Positions 31,522 to 43,480 of a stretch of DNA of 64,000 bases are shown piece by piece. This DNA comes from Cherax quadricarinatus (lineage: Eukaryota; Arthropoda; Malacostraca; Decapoda; Parastacidae): positions 45,001 through 109,000 of the forward strand of contig NW_027195379.1 in the NCBI RefSeq assembly GCF_038502225.1, written 5' to 3'. Each line of letters starts with the position of its first letter. Position 1 is the stretch's first letter. A program made the position numbers and the translations under genes. Below the pieces are notes generated by a model that saw nothing but the letters and a program-made list of their open reading frames with translations, was not told the DNA's origin and ran no database searches.

Positions 31522-34479
31522 CCCTTTCAGGGTCCAAGGCCAAAATCTGAAGTCACGCACCAGTGTCCAAGAAATTTTGAAAAAAAAAAAATTATTTTTT
31601 TCTTACAGAATTAAAGAGCATATTTTTGTGAAGGTAATAAAACAAAAAAAATTAGAATCTGATCAGTACTTACCGAGATAGTGCCAAGAAGTTTGTAGAA
31701 AATGATGTGGTGGCGGCAACATCGACGAATTCCACATACGCGTATTATATTATTTTGTTGTTTTAGTTGTTTTTTCTTTTCTTTTCCAATTTTTTTCTAT
31801 TCCTACTAACATTTGGGGCCTGAGACACCAATACTGTATATAATTGATATATATATATACTCACTGTATTGAACACAATAACCGCACTAAAGTTATTATC
31901 ATATTATTGTTTACCACTGTTTATTACAATAAACATGCACAAATCTTGTATAATACTAATGTTCTATCATATATTTACATATTTACAATCACTGGACATG
32001 GTTTTAGAACTGCTGGAGCTTGTGGAACTCCTTGAAACAAGGCACCATGCACAGAGGCACCTTACATTCCTCACACATAAACCGAGTGTCTTTGCGTCTT
32101 TGTTGCCGTCGTTTTGTTTGTGCACAGACAATGCATCTCTTCTGAGCAAATTTCTTTTGAGTTGAAGGAAGCTGTATTATGAAATGATCACCTTCTCTCC
32201 TCAAACGCTTGGGTATATTGTGATGAATTCGAGGACCATGTTGTATTGCAGGTGTTGTTACCTGGTACTTCATTATGAGTTGTCTGACAACAGACAAACA
32301 AAATTCACCATACGGTGGTCTGTTACCAGTCTTTATTTGGTACATATTATATGCATTCAGCATTGAAATGTCCATGAGATGGAAGAAAAGTTTCATGTAC
32401 CACTTGTAACTCTTACGAACACAGTCAACAAAACCAATCTGCATGTCACACTTGTCAACCAAGCGCATGTTTTGTGTATCAATCACTGTCACTGGTTTTC
32501 GAATACGTTCATTAGTCACTCGATCAACTTTGCCACTGTCTTGCATTTCATTACGGTGAATGGTTGTCAACAATGTGACATCTCGTTTGTCATGCCACCG
32601 TAATGCCATGATGTCATTGGCAGTAAACACCTGCACGTCATCACCACGAACACCTGCGTTGAGCCTGGGCATATGTTTACGATTAGAACGCACTGTGCCA
32701 CACACATCTGTCTTGTTCACTCGCATGAAATCACTGAGTAATGGGCTTGTGTACCAGTTATCGGTATATAATGTATGGCCCTTACCAAGATAAGGTGCCA
32801 TCATGTTTCTCACTACGTCACCTGATATACCCAATAACATCTTGGTATCTTTCAATGTTTTACTACCCGTGTATACAACAATATCCAACACCAGGCCACT
32901 GTCACAATCACAGAGTACAAACAATTTTATACCAAAGCGGTTCCTCTTGCTCAGTATATACTGCTTGAATGACAGTCTACCTTTGAACAAAATCAAAGAC
33001 TCGTCAATTACAAGATTCTTGAATGGATAAAAGTATATCCTGAATTTTTGTTTGAGATACATGAAAACATTTCTAATCTTGTATAACCTGTCACTTCTGT
33101 CAGGCCTGGTTTTGTCAGAGAAGTGCAACATACGTAACAGTAAGATAAACCTGTTCACTGGTATTATTTCACTGAAGGATGGGGTACAAATTAGCCGATC
33201 TGTGGACCAGTATGCTTTTATATTATGCTTATAGACGTGAGGCATAAGCATTATTGTTGCAAAAAGCAAATACATTTCTGCAACAGTCGTCTCTTTCCAC
33301 CTGTGTAGTCTTGACTGTGGTGATAAGATCGTATTTGCCATGGTGTACTGAAAATACTTATTACTTTCCCTGACAATAATTTCCATCAATGGCTGGTCAA
33401 AGAATAATTCAAAGAATTCCAGTTCATTGGCCGTGGTTCCAAGGGGACAGGTAGGTAGAATTCCACTTTGAGAGTCATCAAAGTGGTGAGGGCTGGGAAC
33501 AAAACTGGGATTTTGCTGCCAATCCCAGATACGGTTTGCTGGTGGATACTGCACATCATAGGCTGGTTGTACGGGTGGTTGTGGCGGGCTGGTGGGTGAC
33601 GCTCCGCTTTGTCCTTGAACTGACGAGTCAGCAGCGTGGGTCCCCGCGTGGCACAGCAAGTCAAGCATGGCGGTGCCACTACCACCACCAGCCCCACTAA
33701 CACCATCCACTGATGTCTGTGGCCCATCCATGCCAAGTGTAGCCACATCATCCTCACTATCACTACCTAAAACGGGTGTAGGGCCACGGGATGTACTCCG
33801 GGATGTACTCCGGGATGTACTCTGGGATGTACTCCGTCCCCTGGGCACAGCATAGGGTACACTACCCGAGCGCATGCGGCGGCGAACATACCGACGCTTC
33901 ACTGGTGAATGTTTCCTCACTATCACTACTCGAATGATCGTCGAGCGCAATAAAATCACAATCCACGTCAGAATCATCGTCATTACTGAAGTCAGAGGCC
34001 TGGCCACGGGAAAATATTAGTTTTCTCTTACGTTTAGGAACACCCGACCGTGAGTCACGAGTGCCCACACCAGAGGTAGAAGGTCGAGGATCGTCGGGGT
34101 TTTCTGCACGATTATCGATATCCTGGTCATTATTTTCGGTCACTAACTTATCAAAGCCGTAGAATTCGTCTTCATTTCCACTTCCATCAGTGTCAGAACT
34201 ATCAGACAGGAAGAGGAGAGTCCCAATTTTCCGGGGAGTGAGAGCTGACTTGCGACGAGGCATGGTGAACAAGGGTGACTGAGCCGGCGTTCCCACAATG
34301 CTATGCAGGTGCCTAGATTTTTTGTTTACGGCGCACACCCACAGCGCAGACCCATTCTCTCATATGTAGGCCTATGAGCGCTTTCGCGCTAAATTTGATG
34401 GCGCTAGAATTTTGGCGTAGATCTACGGTTTGGACACTCACCGACCAGCCGTAGATCTACGGGACGGACCCTGAAAGGG
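31522..34479 (-). mobile_element. piggyBac-family DNA transposon, nearly intact
   Basis: The terminal inverted repeats are perfect for 14 bp (CCCTTTCAGGGTCC) and the element is flanked by the target duplication TTAA (31518-31521 and 34480-34483). The length is 2958 bp. Paralogous intron copies at 17.25, 42.49, 48.87, 53.69, 54.17 and 62.16 kb show the empty site aacatttaattggttatgg with one TTAA, proving the borders. A second, internal copy of the end motif (gtagatctacggt / gtagatctacggg) near 34420-34462 gives subterminal repeats. Confidence 0.95.
32004..34263 (-). pseudogene. piggyBac transposase, one frameshift
   Basis: From ATG 34263 the N-terminus reads MPRRKSALTPRKIGTLLFLS followed by an acidic, Ser/Asp-rich region. 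Near 33880-33915 the sense moves to the long frame (ends 32004). That frame continues with an Arg-rich stretch, STSRSTSR repeats and the catalytic domain. Catalytic aspartates are seen in NLVIDESLILFKGR, LYTDNWYTSPLL and ALRWHDKRDVTLLTT, the DDD triad of piggyBac. The end, CIVCAQTKRRQQ...FMCEECKVPLC, is the cysteine-rich zinc-binding domain. The long frame alone gives 667 codons, but its first 40 or so are out of the proper sense. One indel separates it from an uninterrupted protein, so recent activity is likely. Confidence 0.88.
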
Positions 34480-34502
34480 TTAATTGGTTATGGTTTATTT
34501 GC

Positions 34503-34847
34503 TGCTTGTTTTTCGGATCACCTTACCTCAGTGGGAGACGGCCGATATGTTAAAAAATAAAAATGGTTTACTGCAGTAAGGTGGACAAGGAAGGTATCCC
34601 TAATCTTGGTATGGTATCTCATGTTGCAAATAATATTTTGAAGGAAAAGAAGCCTCTTTGCTGCACTACGTCTAATACTACTCCAATTTCATCGCATACA
34701 AGCGATAGAGAAATATGGAAAATACAGAATGAATGTACTGTTACTGTACATGTTACAGAAACAGGGGTGATTTTGATTAGTTTCAGGATGAATACGACCT
34801 TGAAATTGAGCTCAAATAGCAAAAATATTGGTATAAACCTTGGTAAT
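34503..34847. repeat. RTE tail plus long K block, copy 3
   Basis: The K block here extends past gaatgtactgt into ttactgtacatgttacagaa and on to the CGAAAC hairpin. The same long form is at 54190-54533. The short forms elsewhere switch to tatagtctattataataaaa at this point, so the K block has two alternative continuations. Confidence 0.7.
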
Positions 34848-34907
34848 AAATACCGACCTTGATCAAGGTCCCAGGACCGAAACGTTTTCCAATAAATGTC
34901 GGTGTTT
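34848..34907 (+). ncRNA. Hammerhead-like fold, probably not active
   Basis: A 10-bp stem (AAATACCGAC with GTCGGTGTTT, one G-U) encloses TTGATCAAG, a perfect 5-bp stem GGTCC (34867-34871)/GGACC (34874-34878) and GAAAC (34879-34883). Helix plus GAAAC plus a CUGANGA-like box is the layout of type I hammerhead ribozymes carried by Penelope-like elements and retrozymes. The box is TTGATCA where CTGANGA is needed, so cleavage is unlikely. A second copy is at 54534-54593. Confidence 0.35.
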
Positions 34908-34935
34908 GCTTACGTGTCTTTCTAAACCAGCAAAA

Positions 34936-36011
34936 ATGTCCAGATTTTACCACAGCTCAGGAGTAAGCAAATCACACGACACGTCCAATACACGTCAACT
35001 GGGAAGTCTAATATTCTTTCACTAGTGCACTAACTTTATTTATACCATTTTTACAATAATGCAGAAGTCTGCATACCAGTAAATTTTCCATTTTTTGTAT
35101 GAATGAAACATCAAAATAAAAAGCAATAGTAATATAAGAGGGGCCTAGAGACGTGACTAATGAACAGAGGATAGGTCATTTTAGTGCCTAGAATGTTTAC
35201 ATTATTTATTCTGGACCCTATTTTGAAATTGGCATCTTTTTTTAATTTGTGTGAAATTGGCCAAATTGCCAATTTCTGACCACTTTATTGGGTAGTTCAC
35301 TTCAGCAAATGGGCGGTTTCTTGTACTCAACTGATAGAAAAAATGGAGTAATAAAGAAACGGCTTCAAGTTTGGTGAACCGGAACAACGGAATTAGCCAA
35401 AAACAGGGCTCAAACTCTGCGAAATCACCGATGCGTATATGCCGATCAGACCGCTAACTTCACGGGAGCATAATTCCGTGAGTTTTCGACCAAATTTCGT
35501 ATTTTTGGTGTCATTACGATTGGGAAAAGATTGTCATTTCCTAAGAAAAAATCTTTTCTTTCCCAAAAATTTTGCAACAATGAGTTTCAGAAAGGGGTTT
35601 GTGACAGTTAAATAAACATTGTTGTATATTGGAGATTGGTCATCCTGTACATTTAACTGTTGAGAGAATATGATTATCACTTGCTTAATATTATTGCGTG
35701 AAAGTCCCCGTTTATAACTAAAATAGAGATTTTCAGTGTTACATTATTATCTGTCAATATATAATAAATTTACAATGGTATTATCACTATTATTATCGAT
35801 ATCGATGATTTTTTAGCTATTATTATTTTTAGGTAGGATTTCTTATATGTATTTAGAACATACAAAAGTCTCGGAACCATCAGGTAAATTGTTCACTTGT
35901 TTATGTCCGGCCTACTGTCATTTGGGTCACATGATCCAACCTGATGACGGGTTAACAGACTGGCAGAAAGTCTGTCCGCTCCCTGTTTTAGCCTTGACTT
36001 CTGATCGTATA
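34936..36011. repeat. Unclassified sequence including repeat R2, copy A
   Basis: No coding domain is seen. The part 35145-35290 is repeat R2 (also at 25.8 kb). The rest is AT-rich and duplicated at 54622-55697. Inverted words aaaagattgtcatttcctaa and aaaaaatcttttctttccc near 35523-35565 form a weak hairpin. Confidence 0.5.
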
Positions 36012-37034
36012 CAGTGGAACCTCTACTTGCGAGTTTAATCTGTTCCATGACCTTACTCGCAACTGGATTTGCTTGTTTGCAGAGTCAATTTGCCTCATTT
36101 AAATTAATTGAAATGCAATTAATCTGTTCCAGTAGAATTCTGTACTTCAATAATTTCGCTAATATCATCTCTACGGCTTATTTATCCATCTCACTTCATC
36201 TAATATGACATATAAACAATATAAATAACAGAAACCTGGTATATACTCTAAAATGAATAAAATATGTCATTATGTAACAGGTGGAGGCAGCCACAACTGC
36301 TCCCTCTTTGTTGTGGTAAATACTGCCTTGTAGTGATGGTCTTTTGAAGCTGTCTTACTATAATTTTATGTAGTACATTATTTATATATAATTATTCATA
36401 TTATATTATTATTATAATACATATTATACACATACATATTATTATATAAATAATTTGTAATTTTTATTCACTATTGGTGTTCCTTATTGCAATAATTGTA
36501 TAAATGTCAACCCATTCACGACTGCATATAGGAATGGACAGTGACGTCATTTGTTTGCTCTGAAAGAGCCAAGCAATGGACCATTTCTCCTAGGTTGAGC
36601 TCTATTTCAAGGTACTTTTTGTCGTGAAAACAATTAAAAAAATATCTATTTCTGTAATATATCTTCCATTCTATCAAATGATACCAAAAAAACGAGAATA
36701 CAAACAAAAACCATTCAAAATTACCGCTAATGGGGGGCTAATTGCTGAGAAGTGAATTCCATTATTTATGCTTAGATTTCTTTCATTTTTGGTGTACATT
36801 AAGAAGCATCTTTCCATCATACATTGCCCAAGTTTCAATAAGATAGTCCAACAAACAAATGAGATACGATTCCCAAGATCAAGGGCAAGAGTCCTCGCCA
36901 GTATCACTGAACCTGCCTTGAGGTCTGCTTGCTTGTGGAAATTTTGCTTTTATGGAAGCAAAAAATCGACCCATCGACTGCTCGTATTTGGAAAATCTCG
37001 CACGTGGACATACTCGCAAGTAGTGTTTCCACTG
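36012..37034. mobile_element. Non-autonomous TIR element, 1023 bp, copy A
   Basis: The ends are CAGTGGAACCTCTACTTGCG and, read inward from 37034, CAGTGGAAACACTACTTGCG, so the first 20 bases match except at two positions. TA flanks both ends (36010-36011, 37035-37036). No transposase is visible. The CAGTGG start and TA target indicate the Tigger/mariner group. Subterminal phrases aatctgttcc and ttaatctgttcc recur. The duplicated copy is at 55698-56711. Confidence 0.88.
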
Positions 37035-37439
37035 TATTGGTTCTCTTAGGTGTATACAGTTTGAATGGGTTTGAGAATTAGGCTTTAGAGCTGACTCAGT
37101 CTATTATTATTATAATCAAAATGAAGTGCTAAGCCACAAGGGCTATGCAGCGCTGGGGGTAGGGAAGGAAGCGAGAGTATTGGGTGGTAGAAGGGGGGGA
37201 GGGATGATCAGTAGGTTACAGAAAACAGCGGGGCAGGGGATTGTGTGGGGGTAGAGGGCAGCAAGAGATTGAGGTAGAAAGGGCTGAAGGTATCAGTTTG
37301 TGAAGTAAGTCAGTTGTTGTCAAAAAGTCAATGAGAGAGTCCGGATGAAAGGTGGGTCCATCAGCGAGAAGGGAAGGTAAAGAGAGAGCAGCAGAGCGAA
37401 GACGACGTTGGAAGTATATTCTGCGTGCTCGTTAATAAA

Positions 37440-40400
37440 GTGGGCAGTCTAATAGAATGTGGCCAACCGATAATGGAACCTGACAATTCTCAGAGCGGAG
37501 CAGGGCGCCTCTCCATGAAATAACCATGAGTAAGACTAGTATGGCCAATGCAAAGACTGGAGAGAGTAGTCTCCCAACCTCGACACTGGTGACAAAAAGA
37601 CAGCCAGTAACCTATACTCGGTTTAATATATTGAAGTTTGTTACCGAGCAGAGTAGACCAACGTTGTTGCCAACGGGTGTGAAGGTGGGTAGCTATTGCA
37701 GCAAAATAGTCCGTAAATGGAACACCTTCATATGAAACTGGTAGGCCATGTACTGCTGACCGCGCAGCAGTGTCTGCCTGTTCATTGCACTGTACGTCAA
37801 AATGACCAGGGACCCAACAAAAAAACTATCTTTATGTTTGGAAGAGATGTGGCATAGCCAAAGTTGGATACGGAGGACTAAGGGGTGAGGTGTATCGAAT
37901 TTTTGTATAGCCTGCAAAGCACTAATGGAGTCTGGGACAACCACAAATGATGACACAGGCATAGATACAATACAGATAAGTGCTGCAAGAATGGTATACA
38001 ATTCAGCAGTAAAGATACTTGCCGAAGATAGTAAATTCCCTCGTACGATGCTGTCTGGAAACACTGCTGCGAATCCTACGCCATCAGAAGACTTAGAGCC
38101 TTCTGTGTACACTGCAATGGCTTGAGAATAAGAGTGGAAGTGGTCAAGAAAGAGAGCGGGAAGCTACCGTAGACAGTTGGGCTTTCGAGCAAGGGAGTGA
38201 GAAAGAACAGACTTGAACAGCTGGAATTTCCCAGGGGGGTAAGGAAAAGGGAGATGCTACCTGAACATAGAAAGGTGGTAATTGAAGAGAAGACAAGAGT
38301 GAATGTAGGAGAAGAGAGAAGGGACGGAGCAAACAGGGGCAGTGAACAAATGAAGAATGTCTACTAATATCAGTGACCATTCTATAAATGACAGGATTGC
38401 GGAGATCATGAGAGCATACATAGTAGCGAAGGCAATGGGCATCACGGCGATCAGATGAGGATGGAACATTCACTTCTACATAGAGGCTCTCAAAAGGGAA
38501 GAGCAAAAAGCACCAAAGCATGAACGTAATCCTTGGTGATGAATGGGGTTAAGGCTAGAGAGAGTAGCAGGAGAGGCTGCTGAATAGATCTGAACACCAT
38601 AATCAAGTTTCGATAAAATGAGGGTGGAATGTAACCGAAGGAGAGTTCGACAATCAGCTCCCCATGAAAGATGAGCAAGGGTTTTAAGAAGGTTCAGCCG
38701 GCTGTGACAAGTTGCCTTCAGAGAGGTAATGTGAGATTTCCAGGATAACCTACGGTCAAAGAGGAGGCCTAGAAACCTGACTATCATGTTCAGGGATACA
38801 GGAGCCATAGAGGTACAAAGGATGATCGGAGATGACAGAGCGTCTAGTGAGTAATTTGGCGAGTTTTGGTACTGGCCCAACTGGAAACACGGTCGACCGT
38901 ATGTTGGAGAGAAACTATTGAGGTGACAGTCAGCGCCTGCACATGCAATAGCAAAGTCATCAACATAGTGATGACCAAATATTGGATGGAAGACTAGAGG
39001 CCAAATCATATATAGCAAGGAGAAAAAGTGTGCTCAGAACACATCCCTGGGGGACACCTTCAGCTTGGATAAAGTCTGGGGAGAGCACATTATTAACCCG
39101 AACACGGAAATGTCTATCAGTTAAAAAGTTCTTAAGGAAGGATGGTAGATTGCCTCGAAGGCCTAATGAGTGGGCTTGGGCCAAAATATTATACCTCCAA
39201 GTTGTGTCATATGCCTTCTCAAGGTCAAAAAATATGGCAATAACTGAGTGGTTATTCGCAAAGTCATTACGAACATATGTATCCAAGTGTAGTAAGGGGT
39301 CTATGGTAGAACGGCCTTTACGAAAGCCATATTGAAGAGTGGAGACTGTTGTGTGTCTCTAAATACCACACTAAACGTTTATTTCCAGGCGTTCCATAAC
39401 TTTGCAAACTGCACTTGTAAGAGCAATGGGACGAAAGTGGGAGGCTTTGTCCCGTAGTACCCGGTATGCAGAAAGGGAGAACAATGGCAGATTTCCACAG
39501 CTGTGGAAGAACTCTGTGACCAAATAAGATCGAAAAGGAGTAATAGGACTGCAAGGGCTGACTGATGTAAATGTTGTAGCATACGAATATGAATGTCGTC
39601 GGGCCCATCTGCTGATGATCGGCAAGCTGAGTGTGTTGCCTCCAGTTCCTGAAGTGTAAAAGGCATATTATACTGTTCTTCTCTGAGAGAAGAAAAGTCC
39701 AAGGGTGCTAAGTCTCGGGCAGACTGAGAAAAGAAACGAGGGGCATAGATGGAGCCCCTGAGATATACGGAAAAGATGATTGCCAATTTCATTGGCAACA
39801 TCTAGTGGGTTTGCTATATCAACACCGGCATCCCGCAGAACAGCAGCCGGGTCAGAATATTTACCACTCAGTTTTCGTACTTTTTTCCAGACTGCACTCA
39901 TAGAGGAAGCAGATTAATGGAGACAATCTCGCCAGCAAGTGCGTTTAGTGTCACGGATGACATGGCGAGCGATCGCACGCTTCTGCTTAAAATCAAGAAG
40001 TCTCTCCGTGGTTCTATTGTACCGGTACCTGCCCCATGCAGTGTGTTTCAAACATATTGCATGAGCACAAGCAGGAGACCACCAAGGCACGCATTTCTGA
40101 GAATGCCTGCCTGAAGTTTGGGGTATAGAATGAGATGCTGTGGTTAAAACTGAGGACGAGAAGAGGTGTAAAAGCTCAATGGAGGACGAAGAAGGAACCT
40201 CACTAAGAACAGATAGTTGTGAGTAAAGGTTCCAATTTGCCTGATCATATTGCCAGCGTGGGTTACGAAGAGGTGGTGAATATGAAGGGGAAGTAAGAAT
40301 GATTGGGAAATGATCACTCGTGCAAATCCGGGAGAACAGACCAGGTGAAGTCTAATGCGGTGGAGGAAGAGCAGACTGAGAGATCGATGCAAGAGAGAGT

Positions 40401-40936
40401 ACGAGTCCAAGGATCAAAATGGGGGCGAGTACCTGTATTTAAAACATGGAGGGGGTGGGTAGCAAGAAAAGCCTCTAACTTAATGCCACGGGAATCACAG
40501 TGAAACCCCCCCAGGGGAAATGATGGGCATTAAAATCGCCAAGTAACAGAAGTGGTGGAGGTAATGACGAAACAACAAAGGCAATATCTGGGATAGATAA
40601 TGCCCGAGAAGGAGAGAAATACAAAGAACAGAGTGTATACCACCTATGCAAGTGGATACGGGCTGCTGTGTAATGCAGCGAAGTACGAACAAATAGCTGA
40701 TGGTATGGAATATCAGTGCGTAGAAGAAGGGCACTTTTATTAAAGGTTCCTTCAGGAAAAGGATTTGAAGAATACAATAAATTATTGCCTGAGATAGAAT
40801 AGATAACGGCAGAGTGTAATTTTGGTTCCTGTAAGCAAACACCAGCAGGGGAAAACTGGGAGAGCAACATCTGAAGCTCACCCCGATTACCCCTGAGGCT
40901 GCGAATATTCCACTGTAAATAGGCCATGATTGGCAA
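37440..40936 (-). pseudogene. I-clade ORF2: endonuclease, RT, RNase H (copy A)
   Basis: The endonuclease starts MAYLQWNIRSLRGNRGELQM and includes GVCLQEPKL and LLLLGDFNAHHFPWGG. RT blocks are FFDLEKAYDTTWRYNILAQA (about 39230), GVPQGCVLST (about 39060) and HHYVDDFAIACAGAD (about 38965; catalytic YVDD-type box). RNase H reads YTEGSKSSDGVGFAAVF, IFTAELYTILAAL and VVPDSISALQAI. CQVPLSVGHILLDCP (about 37480) is the knuckle. The frame is broken several times. One break, a 2-bp loss just after VLST (near 39031), is absent from copy B, so that break is younger than the duplication. Confidence 0.85.
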
Positions 40937-41489
40937 CGATAAAGATATCTGAAATCCGCAGGAAAGGGTACCTATGGACTTGAGGGGTTAGAAAAGTCCA
41001 CATGCGGTGGCAAAGGAAAACGTTCAAGTAGCAAAGGAATGGTGCATTGTGAGGAAAGGAGTTGCGCAGATGGAGAAGAGGAAAAAGAAGAAACAGAGGG
41101 TGGATCAGTGTCCATTGATGGTTTGGTCTCTGCAATATATTCAGAGATTGCTTCAAGTGTTTCGAAGTTCAGAGACATCGTATGGGAGACGATATTGGAG
41201 ATGGAAGGAGGAGGAGTTTGAGTAAAGATCAGAGCTCTAATAGACTGTACCAAGGTAGAGGGGGGGGCAAAAAGGTGGAGGGAACTGGAGAAGTGTGGGA
41301 GGGGACAGAAGAGGCAGAAATCTGGGAGGTGGCAGAAGAGGAAGAAACTTGGGAGGGGACAGGGGAGGAAGGCACAGTACGAGAAGGAGGATGAACCTCC
41401 ACACTTGTAACAGAGCCAGTGAAAGGGGAAAACTCAGGTACAGAGACCGGGAAGGTAAAATGTGGAGGTGGATGAAGAGAAGGAGGGGG

Positions 41490-42290
41490 TTAAAGGAGAT
41501 TTTTTGGGCCTCTGAGAAGTAGAGGGATGATTGGGAGGTGTCGTACGAGGTCTTGTTGATACCGGGGTTTGTGAGGGAGGACACGAAGAAGTGAGGACAG
41601 ACTGAGGAGTTGAAGTAGGGATGTCTGAGCCCCGGACAGCAAAATAATTAGATAAGAGTGACTATGGGACTGATAAGCGCAGAGGAGGCTGCAGAAGATG
41701 TGACCCCAAAAGTGGGGGGACGCTTTGAAACGAGAATAAGAAACACAGGGCAGTCTCCCTTGGAGGTGGAGATGAGAAACCGCCATAGCATAAGGGAGAC
41801 CTTCTGCCTCTTTGAGGCAATGAATTTCCCGCTCATTTAAGTAGACTTGGCAATGGTGAGAGTATGAAGGGTGAGCCTCATGACAATTGAGGCAAGAGGG
41901 AGTTCGGCTGCAAGACCTTAGAAAGGTCAACGGCACCACAGACTGGGCATTCGGCTATAGATCTGCAATATTTTGCTTGGTGGCCAAATCGCCAGCAATT
42001 CCTACACTGTTGTGGTGTAGGGATCACCTTCCGAATTTGTAACCGATGTTAACCGATGTCCTGCTACATAAACAGAGGATGAGAGTTCAAGGCTGTCAAA
42101 AGTTAAACGAGCCACATTGCAAGGGTATCGTCTTCGCCCGCAGGCAGGAAGAACATAAGTGTCTACCTTGAGAATTAGGAGATCTTGGAGTTCCAGCTGT
42201 TCAAGAATGTCAGTGCCACATGTCTGGAAATTCTGTTGGACTATGGTATGGGGCAGAATAACAGTACCACTACAAGAACTGAGGGATTAA
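41490..42290 (-). pseudogene. I-clade ORF1 (gag-like), C-terminal half (copy A)
   Basis: Pieces in different frames give VDTYVLPACGRRRYPCNVAR then LTFDSLELSSSVYVAGHRL, then three CCHC-type knuckles: CRNCWRFGHQAKYC, CPVCG and CLNCHEAHPSYSHHC. This layout (RRM-like region, then three zinc knuckles) is that of gag-like proteins of I and Jockey LINEs. The start codon half is absent. Confidence 0.8.
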
Positions 42291-42302
42291 TGTTTTTCGA
42301 TA

Positions 42303-42471
42303 GTGTAAGTCTTTCCCGAGCCTGTTTGCCCATACGCCAATACACATGCGTTCTGTCCGTCTATTACCGACTGACAGAGCTGTGATATTTCTTCGAATAT
42401 TTTTGTTTGTGTTGCTCTTGGCCCGTACACCTGATCGAATGTGAACTCACTCCTTTTGCTTTCATTTTGAT
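42303..42471 (-). pseudogene. Kinesin-14 P-loop exon, E-a type, 3'-truncated (copy 4)
   Basis: It starts at the shared acceptor and runs through [29 protein letters not shown] and the P-loop [12 protein letters not shown]. It then ends where the I-clade LINE begins (tttttcgatagtgtaag), losing [11 protein letters not shown] and the donor. The identical junction at 61977 shows that it predates the segmental duplication. Confidence 0.85.
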
Positions 42472-42513
42472 CTAGAAAAAAATAACATTTAATTGGTTAT
42501 GGTTTATTTGCTG

Positions 42514-42760
42514 CTTCTTTTTCGGATCACCTTACCTCAGTGGGAGACGGCCCATATGTTAAAAAATAAAAATGGTTTACTGCAGTAAGGTGGACAAGGA
42601 AGGTATCCCTAATCTTGGTATGGTATCTCATGTTGCAAATAATATTTTGAAGGAAAAGAAGCCTCTTTGCTGCACTACGTCTAATACTACTCCAATTTCA
42701 TCGCATACAAGCGATAGAGAAATATGGAAAATACAGAATGAATGTACTGTATAGTCTATT
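42514..42760. repeat. RTE tail plus short K block, copy 4
   Basis: This is near-identical to 17287-17540, leading to the minisatellite through tatagtctattataataaaa and ccactactagtccactacgc. Confidence 0.75.
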
Positions 42761-43305
42761 ATAATAAAATACTGACCACTACTAGTCCACTACGCAACCA
42801 ACTACCAACCAGTGAGAGAAATGAAACCATCACTACACCATCACTAAACTATCATAACCTATGATAGATAAGGTAATCTGCAACTCGTCCAACTACCACT
42901 GCCACCACTACACAACCAGCAATGAGACAGTGAAGGGCAACACTACAGGACTAGCCAGTAACTATCACCACTACTTTAGCTTCCAATTACCACCACCACT
43001 AAACTAACTACTACAACCACTACACAGCTAGTAATGAGACTATGGATGGAACCACTACACAACCAACAACGAAACAGTGGAGAACACTACACAACCAACC
43101 AACTACCATCGCCACTATTCAACCAACAATGAAACAATGGAGAACACTACACAACCAACAATGTAACAGTGGAGAACACTACACAACCAACTACCATCAC
43201 CACTATACAACCAACAATGGAACAGTGGAGAACACTACACAATCAGCAATGGAGATGGTGGATGATACCACCACACAACCAAGTACATACAACCATGAAA
43301 ACCAA
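42761..43305 (+). repeat. CACTACACAACCAAC minisatellite, copy 2
   Basis: The array is as at 17541-18080, with almost no differences by eye. The following 43306-43480 is a shared spacer with an A8 run and atgttgactattttctatct. Confidence 0.85.
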
Positions 43306-43480
43306 TAATACATGCCACCAAAACTGAAGTCAAACTCCACACATTACTAAAAAAAAATTATTCCATGTTGACTATTTTCTATCTGGTATCTGGAAACAGT
43401 CATGACTGCATCAAATCTTACCTAGTTATATTTATTTTTCCACTATCATTATTATTGTGGTCTGCAAAAGGAAGCATAAA

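Larger units (their letters stand above)
37082..42302 (-). mobile_element. I-clade (Nimb-like) LINE, copy A
   Basis: In minus-strand order it has a gag-like ORF1 C-terminal half (42290-41490), a proline/serine-rich spacer, an APE endonuclease (40936-40475), RT (about 39700-38480), RNase H (38112-37693), a terminal zinc knuckle (about 37500-37440) and a 3' UTR ending in TAA repeats at 37082-37096. The RNase H and TAA tail point to the I clade. The 5' end of ORF1 is missing and abuts a truncated kinesin exon at 42303. Confidence 0.85.

Noticed and set aside
33862..34338. Separate small gene upstream of the piggyBac transposase
   Set aside because: The acidic sequence is the normal N-terminal region of the transposase, separated only by a frameshift; the first codons before MPRRKS lie outside the protein.
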